Shown here one piece after another: positions 13,101 through 25,080 of a stretch of 64,000 nt of DNA. The position numbers and the translations under genes were made by a program. The DNA comes from Acanthosoma haemorrhoidale (Eukaryota > Arthropoda > Insecta > Hemiptera > Acanthosomatidae), in NCBI GenBank assembly GCA_930367205.1, contig OV884015.1, forward strand, positions 32,789,288 to 32,853,287. Direction: 5' to 3'. A model generated the notes under the pieces. It was not told where the DNA came from and made no database searches. It saw only the letters and a list, made by a program, of their open reading frames with translations. Within the stretch, counting starts at the first letter, position 1. Each line of letters starts with the position of its first letter.

Positions 13101-13879
13101 TTTTGTTTGGGTAGTTAGCAGAGGTTTTTCCCACAGTTTTTTTTATAATCTTTCCATTATAATTAATATAAAAGTTTTTGTTCGCAGCGCTGGGAAATAA
13201 ACGACTTCGTCAAACAGCATTACCAGTGTTTTTTTTCATATTATAACAACAGTCAGTTTGCAGATATTGTGGCTAATAATAATTAGGAATAGAAAATAAA
13301 ATGGAGCATTTTTTATTTATCAAAGATGGGGGATAAAAAGGTAGTAATTTATGCTTATAAATGGCAGTTTGAATGGTTACTAACAATAATTGGTACAAAT
13401 CAAGATTAGATCCTATAAAGTACGTAAAGAAATATATTAAGTTGAGTATTTTATTATGTTATAGTTTGAGTAAGTAAAATATAAGTTAAATAAATGTTGT
13501 TCCATGCTGCGATTTCTTGTTGTTGAGTATCAGCAAAATAAAGATTGTTTGGTAGTGACATCAGTAGGATGCTTTACTGATTCTGTCTTCGATTAGTTAC
13601 GTGCTCACTTATATAGTTCCAAATATGCAAACATTGCTTTATAAAAAATTATATGGGGGAAATTAATGTTGGGTCTCCATCGAAAAATTATTTAGATTCT
13701 GGTGACTTGAATAAAAACATTTTCTGAAGGTTTCAAGATCCAAACACAGTTTTTGTCATCAAGCGAAAATATATTATTACCAAATAATGACCTTATCCTT
13801 AAAAAATAAAACTTATATTTGCAAACGAGGAAATTAATCTTCATTTTCGGAAAAAATGTTTGCATCCGCTTCTTTATAT
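10151..13879. other. AT-rich stretch without recognisable genes
   Basis: No transposon or host gene could be supported. The largest open frame is 141 codons on the minus strand (12557-12982). It lacks recognisable motifs and splice signals, and I regard it as chance. A 90 bp patch at 12290-12380 can be read as a short DNA-binding-like peptide but stops at once. Confidence 0.45.
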
Positions 13880-13963
13880 AGAAAGTCTGGAGGCGAGTGG
13901 GGAAACAGTGAGTCTCCGTGGGGGGGTTGGTGAGCGAAACGAGCAGAGGGCGGAGCCCCCTAG
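13880..13963 (+). mobile_element. Helitron-like 3' terminus
   Basis: A GC-rich block in AT-rich DNA contains GTGAGCGAAACGAGCAGAGG, then GGCGGAGCCCCCTAG, ending at CTAG (13960-13963) before a T. The G-run at 13918-13926 can pair with the C-run at 13956-13960 to form a terminal hairpin. A terminal hairpin followed by CTRR with insertion next to T is the known signature of Helitron 3' ends. I could not identify a 5' TC end or any Rep/helicase coding, so this would be a short non-autonomous or truncated copy. Confidence 0.4.
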
Positions 13964-16375
13964 TAAATATATTAAAGTATAATTAAAAATTTTTTTTATA
14001 AGTTATTATACCAGTTGCTTATATTTTTCTTTAGTAACGTTACATTTTATACAGTTTATTAGTTTTTGTAGAAATCTGTTGATTCAGAAGAGTAGACCAA
14101 TTAACGATTTAATGAATTATTTTATTGGAAAATTCCCAGATTTTTTATATTGTTTAACGACTATGTGTATTAGAAAAGATTTCAAATTCAATGTCATCAA
14201 TGAATTGGCGAAATTTCGACAATACCGTGTTATGCAAATACTTTTTTCCCTTCGGCAAAATTTTTTTTTTATTCTCTTAATCACTTTATTTTTTAATATA
14301 ATTTACTAACCTGCCTCTTCAGTATGTTTTTTTTTAATACGAGTCTAATAATTAAAGTCACTTAATCGTAATTGATGGACGGAGATGACTAAATATTTTA
14401 TATCGTTATATAAAATGTGGCCTCTCGGTAAAATGACACGTACGTAGCTCGAACATAGATAGTTGAACAAACCCTAAAAAATAAAGGTATCTAGTTTTAA
14501 AAACCAAGAAAACCCTAAACATTGAGGAATGGCAATTCTTCTAATTTTCAAAACTAAGTCTACTAAATCTATCAACCATTATTTCTCTTAAGTTGCCTTA
14601 ATGCTTAAGTTGCTATTAATATATTAATTTTGATTTTCAAAAACGAAGGTTTAAAAAGCACTGGGCCTAACGTCATAGTCGACCGAAGACCGTGACAACA
14701 ATCGGGTATTGCGGGCTTCAGGATCGGACCCTAAAGGAGTCAAGAGTTCCTTAACTTTTTCAACTACTGATAGTTACCACGTCATCTCCAATGGACGTAT
14801 TTACTCTCGTTCGGGACAAGAAACATAATGGATCTGTCGCATCCATAATTATAATTTACGAAACTTAGCACGACAGAGATTAGATTTTCAATATAATGAT
14901 TTCATCCGCGATAAAACTTAAAGGGCTGACCCCCCCCCCAGCTATTTCTTCATCAAGCCAGACGGGAGAGGCAATAAAAAAATATATATTATATAAAATA
15001 ATATTCGCGACACGATTTTTATTTCGTTAGCTGAAAAAATGTATTTTTTCGAATATATCTGAATTTTATTTTAGCCTCTTTTGTCCTTTGTCCTTAACCG
15101 TGGTGGAAATAACATAACTTTAAATCCAACATACCATCCGATTTGTGAATTGAGGAATCTTAAAATTTATAGAAATGAGACTGGATTCTCCTCAAGTTTA
15201 TTAATACCACATAACTCAATTTGAAACAAAATAATATTAAATAAAATGAACAATAACTTATCTCACTCACTACAAGCTTCTCCGTTGCTTGTGACGAGCA
15301 GCAATGATGTGACGAGTGATTAGTTATTCGAACCACTGAAACACTTACGATCCTAAAAGGACATTTTTAACTCCGGGTACTAAACCACACAATATTAAAT
15401 TATAATTTTCTACCGAAGCAAAACGGATTATTACTACCGATAATACACGGAGAATCTAAAAATACCCTGAAAAATAATTTCATAAACAAAAACATTCAAT
15501 GAGCACCTTAGCTTCTTCAGTTGTCAAGTTCAAGAGATGTGTAATTGTGAATTTAGAATGTGCAATAAGCAAAAATATTTAACAATTTTACTTCTGTAAT
15601 AATTACGAGTAACTATCTTTCTTCAAAAAATTGATGATTAATTTTAGCTATAATGAGAATTATGATCTACAGAATAATTTTCAAATCAGTATCTTACTTA
15701 GTGTCAGAATAAAACTTTAAATGCAAACAGTTTGTTGAATGACTGATAATTGGTTTTTTTTATATCTTTCAAGGCATAAAATTTCCTATTACTAGCAAAA
15801 GTTTTTTGTGAATGAAAAAGTTATGACATTGTTTACGTATGTATTATGTGTTAGCAGGATTCCCGAAGACCTGAAATTTAAATGTAACAAAAGCATGCAT
15901 CTTACCTCTCCCCTAGAGTGATAATTGTCACCTGAAAAAAAATGTCTGAATAAATATTTATTTAAAATTATAGGCCAAAAATTAACAAAACCTAATTATT
16001 AATTATTAAGTTTCTGTTTTCAAAATCATTGCTAACTTTAAAGTTTTCTATTATACCACTCTTAAGACCGCTTAAAGTGAACATATTATTATTTAATCGA
16101 AGTATGACGACGAATTTCTAAAGATTCAGCAAATATGTTCTGCATTGGGAAATAGATTTATCACCAACGGATATTTAATAAAGTATGTCGTTATAGACTT
16201 TATTAATTTTTCATTTCTTTAGAAAGTGTTGAATTATGTCAAATTAAAACATAAATTAAATATATATATATATATATTTTTTTTATATAACTATAATATA
16301 TATAGATATATTATATATAACTTTGTCTATTACAGTTTAAAACTAAAAAGAAAAAAATGTTGAATAAATGAGACA
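13964..16375. other. AT-rich stretch without recognisable genes
   Basis: Highly AT-rich sequence with homopolymer runs and a C-run near 14930. An AT-only dinucleotide tract lies at about 16260-16320. No coding region or known element was recognised. Confidence 0.5.
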
Positions 16376-16387
16376 GATATCCTGTTT

Positions 16388-16577
16388 TTTTTTTTCTAAG
16401 CTCTCAAACTTATAAAAAATAGGAATGTGGGAAAAATAAGGGAAATTATTTTTGGCTGGAAAGTGCCTTTCACTAAGGGGAGACCCCTATTTGAAGGATG
16501 TATGAGAAGGATATGGGGTGTGGAATGCCTAGAAAGGCGGATGGAGTCAGGAAGGTAGTGAGAGTCTACCAAGGATT
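16388..16577 (-). mobile_element. LINE family D 3' end with 12 bp target duplication
   Basis: This 190 bp insertion on the minus strand begins (left side) with an oligo(T) tract and TCTAAGCTCTC. The same motif forms the 3' end of LINE-B copies at 47880 and 60090. The rest differs from LINE-B, so it is a related family or subfamily. It is flanked by GATATCCTGTTT at 16376-16387 and 16578-16589, a clean target-site duplication that fixes both ends. It is severely 5'-truncated and non-coding. Confidence 0.8.
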
Positions 16578-16589
16578 GATATCCTGTTT

Positions 16590-17195
16590 AAAACCATAGA
16601 TATCATATATATACTCAACTCTTTGGAGCCAAGAGAGTGCAATGCCCACCAAGAAGAGGATTTACACATATAGGAATGTGTCATTGGAAAATTTGAGCTC
16701 TGCGAGAGTAGAAAAGAATATGGTTGTTATGGAAATGGACTTTTTGAAGTAAAGTTAGGTTAGATATTCCTAATTCTATTCATCAGAACTATATTTGGGT
16801 GACTATTACACTAACTTGTTTAATATAGAAAACATAAGGCTTAAATTACATGAGGTTGTAGGAAGAACACTATCTCAAATAAAATATACCAATTCACTCA
16901 ATCATTAAAATAGAAAGCGTGACCGAACAAGCAAACCATGATTAAAGGCAGATATTACTATTATTAATAGTTGCGAGAGAGTTGGAACTTCCTCGGAGTT
17001 GTAAAAAAATTCCAAAATAAAAAAAAGAATTAGTGTACCATAAATTAATATTTCATATTAGACTAAGGTTAGGAATGTAATCTGAATATTTACAGCTAGC
17101 AAGAGGTTAAATGCTCACAAGTCTAAAGTCAGGTTGAGCCACGGTCGTAGACTCTCCAAGACATGATGTCTATCGGTCGGAAAGATTTCCCTAAG
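16590..17195. other. Stretch without recognisable genes
   Basis: AT-rich DNA between the LINE-D insertion and the solo LTR. No gene or known repeat recognised. Confidence 0.5.
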
Positions 17196-17200
17196 GATGT

Positions 17201-17836
17201 TGTAGCGAGCGCCAAATATATATGTAAATCACCCTATAGTCTGGTTAATAATGTATTATAATATAATGTAAATCTTTGTAAGCTTCTTGTAATAAACCAG
17301 GGTCCACGCAGCAGTGGTAGGAAGTCAGGTAAACAGAGGGGCACCGTCATAAAACGGTACCTGACTAGACATAGGGGCACCTATAGGTGGTCAAATAACT
17401 TAAGTGGGTGAGACCCTAGCAGCCATAAAAGCACACCCTTTTATCCCAACGGTCCTAAAACTAAGAGGTATTGGCCACCTGGGTATCGTAAAACATACCC
17501 CCTGTCAGCCAACTCCACCTTTCACTAGGTAGGGGATATTGTATTTAAGACCAGGAGATTAAGGACTGAGCTCCACTCTCTCTCTGCCGCACCTATGAGT
17601 CGTCACCCTGTCTCACAGTCTTGAGACCCCCTGACGCATCGCGCCTACCACATTGCCGTGCCCCGTTTGAACTCTGAACCGGTCTTATCCTTTATGCAAC
17701 CTCTGTACCCTTTTCTTTTGAACATAGTATATTGTCGGGACACATACCAAGCATACATAGAGTCAGATATGTTATTAACTCGAACAATCCGCACTTGTCG
17801 CCAGGGTTAGGAGAACCTTAGCGACACCCCCCGACA
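17201..17836 (+). mobile_element. Solo LTR (family S), 636 bp, with 5 bp target duplication
   Basis: The element starts TGTAGCGAGCG and ends CACCCCCCGACA, so it has TG...CA termini. It is flanked by an exact 5 bp direct repeat GATGT at 17196-17200 and 17837-17841. No internal coding region is present, so it is a solo LTR left by LTR-LTR recombination. A TATTTAAGACC promoter-like motif lies at about 17542-17552. A second LTR of the same family lies at 53944-54838 and a fragment at 45389-45841. The termini and 5 bp duplication fit BEL/Pao, Copia or some Gypsy elements; I cannot decide among them. Confidence 0.85.
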
Positions 17837-17841
17837 GATGT

Positions 17842-20197
17842 GTTTTGAAAGTAGAAAGGAGTAGGTAAGCTAATCGGCTATGACACACGCTCTAGCAGGG
17901 TTTGGAAGTTCTGGAAGCCGCCACTTTGACAAATGATCCCGGAGCTAGGCTGGCTCCTTCTCGGGGACAAATTGTTTTCTCCCTGTCCACAAGCTGATCC
18001 CCCCGAATATTTCTTATGCTCCGGACCCGTGAGCCGTTCTGGATCTATATCTTCTCTTCTGGCTTCCCCATTTTTCTTCCTGCAGCTTGCGGGAGCTTAT
18101 GCTAGATAATTTGTCATTAGTCCACCCACACCCTCCCACCCAGCGACAGGGTGTCTGCTGAGGGTTAGAGAATTCTCAATAATAACTTCTTCATAGTGAT
18201 TATCTTTGTCACAGGCAGCCATTAAGGAGAATGGGGGTGAGGTGGCTGTCAGTAGTTTTTGAATGGTCATATTTCATTTATTTATTACATCGTAACATTT
18301 ATATAAGATTTGACTCAAATATGAAGCATTAAACTGCTACTTAGTAGAATTGAAACTGAACAAATGCATTTTACGTCCACATTCTAGAATGATTCATCTT
18401 TTTCCAACGGCTATGTTGTCCTCTATTATTACGATAAGTAATAATAATGCATATCTATATGTCTTATATGTTTATGATATATTTAATATATTTTCTGAAT
18501 ACAAAGAATATACCGTTTTCAAGAGCACTATCCCTAAATACATACGACTACCAGTGATTTTTCCGTATCTGTTTGAAACCATAGCCTCCTTCGGGCTAGG
18601 AAATTAAATATACTTTGATTCTGTCGTGTCGTTTGATTCGTGATTTTTTTTTTTCGAGAAAAATGAATTCAGCTAACATCTCAGAGTCCTTCGAATTTCA
18701 ATTTCTGAAGATTAAATCATCAATTATTTTAATTTTCAGGAGTGAGGCGCTCTAACTCATCTTTTCCCTGATGGTTATTTCATTTTATGCTAAAATTCAT
18801 CACTAGTTTTATTTTACTTTTTTTTTTTAAGCGTATGAAACTGAAATTTTTAAAGTATACCTAATAAATTTATTTCCGATGTTCACTTACTTGTCAACTA
18901 TTGTCAAGTCAGAGCACAAAACATATTCACTGTGTTGTGATTGGTTTCCAGTAGTTGAATAATCGATCACATTATATCTTCATTGTAGAAACAGGTGAAG
19001 AGTTAACTGACAAACAAAATTAAGTTTTGAGATCCAACTAACTATATGTTAAATTAATAACCATGACATTAATGATATAGTTGGCTAAAATGAAATACAA
19101 AATTAAAATGGTAAATAATTAATTTTGGATAAACTCATAAAACTACACACTTGACACCAAACACACAAATAAAGTATTTAAAATAATGTAATAAAGATAA
19201 AATTCAACCAATAGCAAGGGCTTAAACAATATTTATAATTTGTTTATACTTTTAGATAGAAATAAAGAACTATGAACATTTTTGAAGATTTGTTTTTATA
19301 AAACTATTTTTTTCTATTAATTAAGTATAAAGCGTTTACTTAAGTTTCAGTGAATCTGACTATTGTGTTATTGTTTCATTGTGCAACTTATTCACTCAAC
19401 ACTGATCAGAGGTTTACAATTTAATCAAAAGGTGAATCTACTTTCAAGGGATGGTAACTAGCTCCACTCACTCTCAGGTGGAACTAATTAGAACAGTCAG
19501 GCTACTATGAGCGTGTGTCTCTGTCCCTTCAAAGCTCACCAGACATCCTTCAAATTTAGCTGAGCGAACCCATAGAGTTCTATAGAGTTCTAACATGACT
19601 AATGTCATAAGGTCATGTTCTTATTTTAGCCAGCTGGGGTCACGCGGTTATAAGCTATGTAAAATAAATTTGTGTGGCTATGTCGTTGGAAATCTTTATT
19701 AACGGAGATATTAGCTAATATTCGAAATATGTTTAATAGGTAACGTGTTTGTTTTGTCATTAACCAGCATACATTTTGGACCGATGAGCCACTTAACGAC
19801 TTAAACTGAGTCGTGAGAAGAATGAATATTGACCAATTTAAGGGAAGCTTTTAGCCTAGCTAATTAGTATTATCAAATGCTTGTATTTCCTCCTTCGCAC
19901 AGGCAGACATTCGCTCACCCCTCGATCTTCATGTATGCGTTCTTCTGTTCTAGACCTCATCATACTTAAGCTGATTATGTTTTTACTATGTAACATCTAT
20001 TCATCATTCTGTCATTTGGTATAAGGTATAATTTGGTCTTTGTTTGCTTTAAATACAAAATATAAATTTATTTCCTGATATTCCTCGTCTTCTTCCAGTG
20101 ATTCTGAATTTTTAAGGTCGGTTAATTGTGCGCATGTATATTATATGACATTTCAATAAAATACTATTAAAGGCAGCAGGCGACGAAGTTATATTGG
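17842..20197. other. Stretch without recognisable genes
   Basis: A GC-richer interval at 17842-18200 follows the solo LTR, but no reading frame was recognised in it. The remainder is AT-rich. The plus-strand 85-codon frame at 18350-18607 has no recognisable motif. Confidence 0.45.
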
Positions 20198-20215
20198 CAA
20201 TAATCTACTGGTAAA

Positions 20216-20987
20216 CAACTTTATTATGATAAAATTACAATCTGTCTCTTTGGGAAATAAGTAATTGTGATAAATGTTTTCATTCATACCATATTTACAA
20301 TTTTCATTCACTCGCTCATTCATACAGTATTTACAAACAGCCCAGAGACCTCCCAAATCCACATGGTTGTCACCTCCCTCGCACGTCAAAGAGAAAGCGG
20401 AGTGTTGGGAAGTCCCCCACGCTCCGTCAGCAGTGTCACCGGATAAGAGCCAGTGGAGGTGCGAGAGCCACATACGCTCAGGACATGATTGGAGAAACTG
20501 GCGATTGCCAGGACTCCCACTGTCACGCATTTATAGCAGGTCACAAGGCCACTGCCGTTTCAGTCTCCGAGGATGATTATAGGAACGAGTGGTGCAGTGC
20601 AATGACTGTGCTAAGGGATTAGGGTGGTTAGATAGGTTACTATGGAATTCCATGAGCTTGGCAGGGATGATTTCAAGAATGTTGGGTATATTAAGATCGT
20701 TATGAAGGGTTTTGTTGCTGACGTAATAAGGGGTATTTACTGTTGTTCTCAGGACGTTTGATTGAAAGGATTGAATACGGTTGATGTTCGGCTTTTTGCT
20801 GTCCCCCATAGCTCTATTCCGTATGTCCTGATTGGCTTAAGTATAACTTTGTAGATTATTAATTTATTTTCTGTTGAGAGATGGGATGTCCTTCTGGACT
20901 TTCCAAGTAGTCTGTACAGTTGTCTAAAGCGTCTGTTTAGTTCTTGTCTTTTTACTCTCGTATGTGGGTTCCAGGTCAGCCGTTTGA
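20216..20987 (-). mobile_element. LINE family A (Jockey-like), truncated copy with target duplication
   Basis: This minus-strand copy aligns with the LINE-A copies at 5590 and 33606. It encodes the end of the RT C-terminal region (frame 20531-20809: SNVLRTTVNTPYYVSNKTLH, ending RRLKRQWPCDLL), followed by the 3' untranslated region. It is flanked by similar direct repeats: CAATAATCTACTGGTAAA at 20198-20215 and CAATAATTTAGTAAA at 20988-21002. I read these as a diverged target-site duplication. It is 5'-truncated and inactive. Confidence 0.85.
20531..20809 (-). pseudogene. Jockey-like LINE C-terminal protein fragment
   Basis: A 92-codon open frame gives the C-terminal part of a Jockey-type polyprotein. 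It contains the region around NINRIQSFQSNVLRTTVN, YYVSNKTLHNDLNIPNILE and the terminal SNHPNPLAQSLH...RRLKRQ. This region lies downstream of the RT palm and is commonly conserved at the end of Jockey-clade proteins. It cannot work alone because the RT and endonuclease domains are absent from this copy. Confidence 0.75.
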
Positions 20988-21002
20988 CAATAATTTAGTA
21001 AA

Positions 21003-21793
21003 ATTTCTTCTGAACCTAAGTTATGATATTGAGAGAACAATCATGTATAGTGCAGAGTATAGTATCCTGTATGGCCACATAGAGGGCATATAATGTAGAC
21101 GCTATGGGTGTCCGGGGCACCCGATACATAAAGAATACATTAAGTGGCCCCAGACCTCCGGTTTGGCCGTTGGCCAAATGTCTCCTGGCCAGGCCCTTGT
21201 TAACCACCTTTGTTTTTTGTTGTCCTTGTTGCTGTTGATGTTGCAGCAGACAACGTTGCAGTCTTTTTCAACATTTCCGCTTTGGAGCAAACACAACATG
21301 TTGCTCCGGTCTTGAAACCTTCTCTTTACTATCTCACATGACAGTATTGTATTTCAGTTGTAGGGGTTTTGCTCCTTTTTTTCCTATATATAAATTTTAA
21401 AATACGTTTTGTTTTTACAATGTTCATTTTAGTTTAGAGACACTCTATATAAAACATTTCATGTAACATAAAAGTGTTTATTGTATATCATTAAAAAATT
21501 AAAGACATTAGCAATAGATCTGTTGAAGCACAGAAGATACTCTTAATATCTTTTTTGTTCGATTGTTAGGGAAACATTAATACAAAAAAAAAATCTCCAA
21601 AAACTATACTTAATATCGTATTTGTCAACATAATTGCATCGCAATATACATATATTAAAAAGTGTATTTTTTTATGATACACTAACTGCACCTAATGGTT
21701 TGCGATTGTAAAGTTTTCGAAACCACCACATCTTTTTACTACTTAGCTGTCCTGAGTGTTCATATCAGTTCCTGTACACGTACGTATTACATA
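21003..21793. other. Unrecognised stretch with overlapping minus-strand frames
   Basis: Two overlapping minus-strand frames (63 and 65 codons, 21016-21299) cover a GC-richer patch. One is rich in Cys and Asn, but neither matches a family I can name. A degraded transposon ORF is possible. The segment from 21300 on is AT-rich. Confidence 0.4.
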
Positions 21794-22402
21794 AGGTGTC
21801 CCAGAATTAACGCAAGATTTGAATTTGCCGCCATTTATGCAGTAAAGTGCTGGCAACCCTAAAAAAAAAAGAATTTGACAGCTGACAGTTTGGGGTTAGT
21901 AAAAATGGAGCGTTACACGATAGAACAACGTGCCTTTATTGTTAAACATTATCTCAAACATAATGAAAGTTTGGTGGCCGCAGTTCGAAAATTTCATACA
22001 AAAATTGGTCGGAATAGTGTTTTGACTTCATCAACTGTGAAGAGATTAATTGAAAAATTTAGAGAGACTGGATCAGTTGGAGACACTAAACACACCGGTC
22101 GTCCAAAAACAAGCCGTTCAAATGTCAATATGTAAGAAGTGCGTGAGAGTGTTGTTGAAAATCCAGGAACATCAATTCTGTGTCGTAAACACAGTTCTTT
22201 GTGCCGAAATTGGATGTGGCCAATATGTGGTTTCAACAAGATGGTGCCAGTTGCCATACAGCCCATGCATTTGCCCGATGTGTTATTCCATAAATAACCC
22301 TATCCTATTTACTTTATACTTCAATAAAAACATAACCACAAAAATACTAAAAACTGTGTTTTCTATTCAAATCAAATCTTGTGTTAATTCTGGGACATCC
22401 AT
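21794..22402 (+). mobile_element. Tc1/mariner-like element T1, internally deleted, both TIRs
   Basis: The left end reads GGTGTCCCAGAATTAACGCA and the right end is its inverted near-match (TGTTAATTCTGGGACATCC), flanked by TA at 21792-21793 and 22403-22404. Inside is the start of a transposase and a small piece of its catalytic region (NMWFQQDGA). The middle and most of the C-terminus are deleted, leaving about 609 bp. It can only have moved with transposase supplied in trans. Related copies are T2 at 24531 and T3 at 52557. Confidence 0.85.
21905..22290 (+). pseudogene. Transposase remnant (T1), N-terminal HTH intact
   Basis: Translation from ATG 21905 begins MERYTIEQRAFIVKHYLKHN and continues through a helix-turn-helix region (SSTVKRLIEKFRETGSVGD) to the linker GRPKTSRSNVN. 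There it meets a TAA stop at 22133-22135. This N-terminus matches the widespread insect transposases annotated with a DUF4817-type domain, from my knowledge of the family. After the stop, the frame continues briefly (VRESVVENPGTSI), then jumps by deletion to the catalytic VANMWFQQDGA and finally to the extreme C-terminus (LPDVLFHK). No catalytic triad remains. Confidence 0.8.
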
Positions 22403-22404
22403 TA

Positions 22405-24529
22405 CGTAGGATACACGCCATATATTAAACTAGAAACAATACAAACTCATAAATTTAATATATAAAACAACACAATACTGTTCAAGACTTTTGTTCACGT
22501 TCACTCTTAAAACCAATCTGTCCACGAGGTCAGGCTGAAACAGAAAACCGTCCTTTTTAAACCGTTGATGGGTTTTAAACCCAAGCTCTAGTACAATGAC
22601 CAGGTTATCGGTTTATCAGAAAACATCATTAGTTCATGATGTACATTTCAATTCGCTGAGGTCTGCAAAGTTCTTTTGATTAATTGACATTGACTGGATG
22701 GGACTGACATGGGAGGATTTCTTTGACTTTTGCTCGTTGATTGCATACATCTATTCTTCCTTATACCAACTGCACCCTCAGCGACTAAAATTCATGTAAT
22801 AAACGTTAATAGATTGGGCAAGTGACTAAGATCTCCCGTAGAACAGAGTTCAACAATAATGATATTATGGGCTTCCGTTTAGGTATGAAATGTAGGCTAT
22901 CCGCGTTCTAGTAGTTGTTATTCACAACTTATTTCTTCAAATGGAAAACTATTATTCCTGGGCCATTCTCGGTTTGATAGATGTAAAATATTTCTATATT
23001 TTTCAAACCATCAAGATTCTCCACTTTTGGTATAAATTAAAGTATTACATAATGTGCTTGAAGTGGTTCTTTATATTTTTCCCCCACCTAAGCGGAGCCA
23101 ATAAATCATAAATGAAAGTTATAAAACGAAAAGTCCAAAAGTGTCGCAGGAGGCTTAAATAATACAAAAAAAAAGCAGAAGAGAATAAAAAACCAAGATG
23201 CCATTAGAGCTACAACTTCCTTAAACTCTCAAAGCCCATTTGTTTCACAATGTCCGTGTTATTTTTATTTGCGCCTCCTGGAAAGGGCTGATTCATTTTT
23301 TACTTAACCGTTGGAATAGCGAATGGGTTTTATTGATAATAATTTATATGGAAATGTAAATTTTTCGATTTCCATTCAGTGATAAATTGTGTTGTGAAAT
23401 CGTAGGGCCTACCTCTTCTATCCATGGAATTGAAATAAATTCACAGCTCACCTTGGGAATTGTCTATATACCTTCAAAATCATGAAGCAATCACACTAAC
23501 GATTACTACGCATTTGTTGGCTGCATTGCATTTTGTTTTGTTTTTTTCAGATATCTTTTGAGTTCTATTTTTTATTATCCTCTCTCGTGTATTGACGTGC
23601 CAAAAAAAAACATTGATGTTGTGACCACTTTCACATGAGATATGCTTGATACATACTTTTATCTTGTTCGTAATTGACCACTGATCCTTAGACAAATTCA
23701 CAACCTTTGAAGCAGTTTTATATGGCCCATTACTCGCCAAGAAGCTATTTTATATGCTCTAGTTACTATACTCTCATTCGTCTTGTAAGAGATCCTATAC
23801 AAAGTGTACTGGCAGTATACCTCCCTCCCCTCCTGGAAGCGAGGAAGCTCAGTGAAGCTGTAAAATTGTGAGAATACGAGAATTGAAAAGCCAGCAAAAG
23901 CGGCCTCTCCTTTGCCTCCAGACTCCCCTCTTTACTTAAAAGTTCCTCCTCTTTAAGAAGTTGCAGCTTCTTCAGTTATTCTCCGCGAATCGCTTCTGCT
24001 CGCTCCCTTTACTTCTTGTAATTCTTTTGTTCCAATTCCGATTCAAAGTTAGACCCCGATTCACAATGGAATGGAGACTATATTTGTAGTTGAAAATAAA
24101 ATACTCCTAGTTAACTGACTATAATTGGTTGATAAAAGTATTTTATCAAAATACTTAATTAATGCATGAATAATGAAGTCTACAATAAATAAATTTCCCA
24201 TACAAATATATTTGAATTGGAAAAAGTGCTGGCAGCAGTATCCCAATGATAATCATCGTGTCCAAAGTAGAGAATGATGTGAAATGACCAAGATCAATAG
24301 CAGTAAGAGAGGGTCGTTTATACGATGAGAACCAATTCTACCTGGTTCGGCGGGATTAACGCCAATGTGACCGATGTATGGTGGCAGAGTATTTCTTATA
24401 TGTATTCATTCATACAATAGTGACATGTATAAATAAGCCTGGGCCCTCGAATGCACGGGTGGGATTGTCACACACCCGGCTATAGAGAAGGAGACAATGA
24501 TATTGATCCTTCCGCTTGATGAATGTAAA
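22405..24529. other. AT-rich stretch without recognisable genes
   Basis: No transposon or gene was recognised. A GC-richer interval at about 23815-24060 holds no long open frame. Minus-strand frames at 23480-23740 and 24061-24246 lack recognisable motifs. Confidence 0.45.
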
Positions 24530-24530
24530 C

Positions 24531-25080
24531 GGTGTCCCAGAATTAACGCAAAATGTGAGTTTGCCGCCATTTGTGCAGTAAAGTGCTGGCAACCCCCCCC
24601 CCAAAAAAAAAAAACAATTTGACAGGTGATAGTTTATAATTAGTAAAAATTGAGCGTTACACTATAGAACAACGTGTCTTTATTGTTGAACATTATCTCA
24701 AAAAAAATAAAAGTTCGGCCGCAGTTCGAAAACTTCATACAAATTATGATCGGAATAGTGTTTTGACTTCATCAACTGTGAAGAGATTAATTGAAAAAGT
24801 TAGAGAGACTGGATCAGTTGGACACACTAAACACACTGGTCGTCCAAAAACAAGCCGTTCAAATGTCAATATCGAAGCAGTGCGTGAGAGTGATGTTGAA
24901 AATCCAGGAACATCAATTCGGCGTCGTAGACAAAAATTGCAAATTGCAAGAAGCTCCCTACACTAAAGATCGGGATCTCCATGCTTACAAAATTAAGTTA
25001 ACAGAACAATTTAAGCCAATGACAATATACAGCGAAGAGAGTCCGTTTAATGGATTATTGAACATCAACAAGTGCAACAA
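24531..25080 (+). mobile_element. Tc1/mariner-like element T2, right end missing
   Basis: It starts with the same terminal sequence as T1 (GGTGTCCCAGAATTAACGCA) and the same leader. It continues about 550 bp and stops aligning after the transposase linker. No right inverted repeat follows, so it is truncated. In contrast to T1 and T3, it retains NIEAVRESDVENPGTSIRRR, without the TAA stop those copies share. It therefore comes from a less defective branch of the family. Confidence 0.8.
24651..25080 (+). pseudogene. Transposase remnant (T2), N-terminal half
   Basis: The expected ATG is replaced (ATTGAGCG where T1 has ATGGAGCG), and a frameshift lies before the HTH. From 24763 the frame is open: TSSTVKRLIEKVRETGSVGH, then GRPKTSRSNVNIEAVRE, then NPGTSIRRRRQKLQIARSS. 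A shifted continuation (DLHAYKIKLTEQFKP, then a piece resembling FNGLLNINK) follows until homology is lost near 25080. The DDE catalytic domain is absent. The N-terminal DNA-binding half is of the DUF4817 type. Confidence 0.75.
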
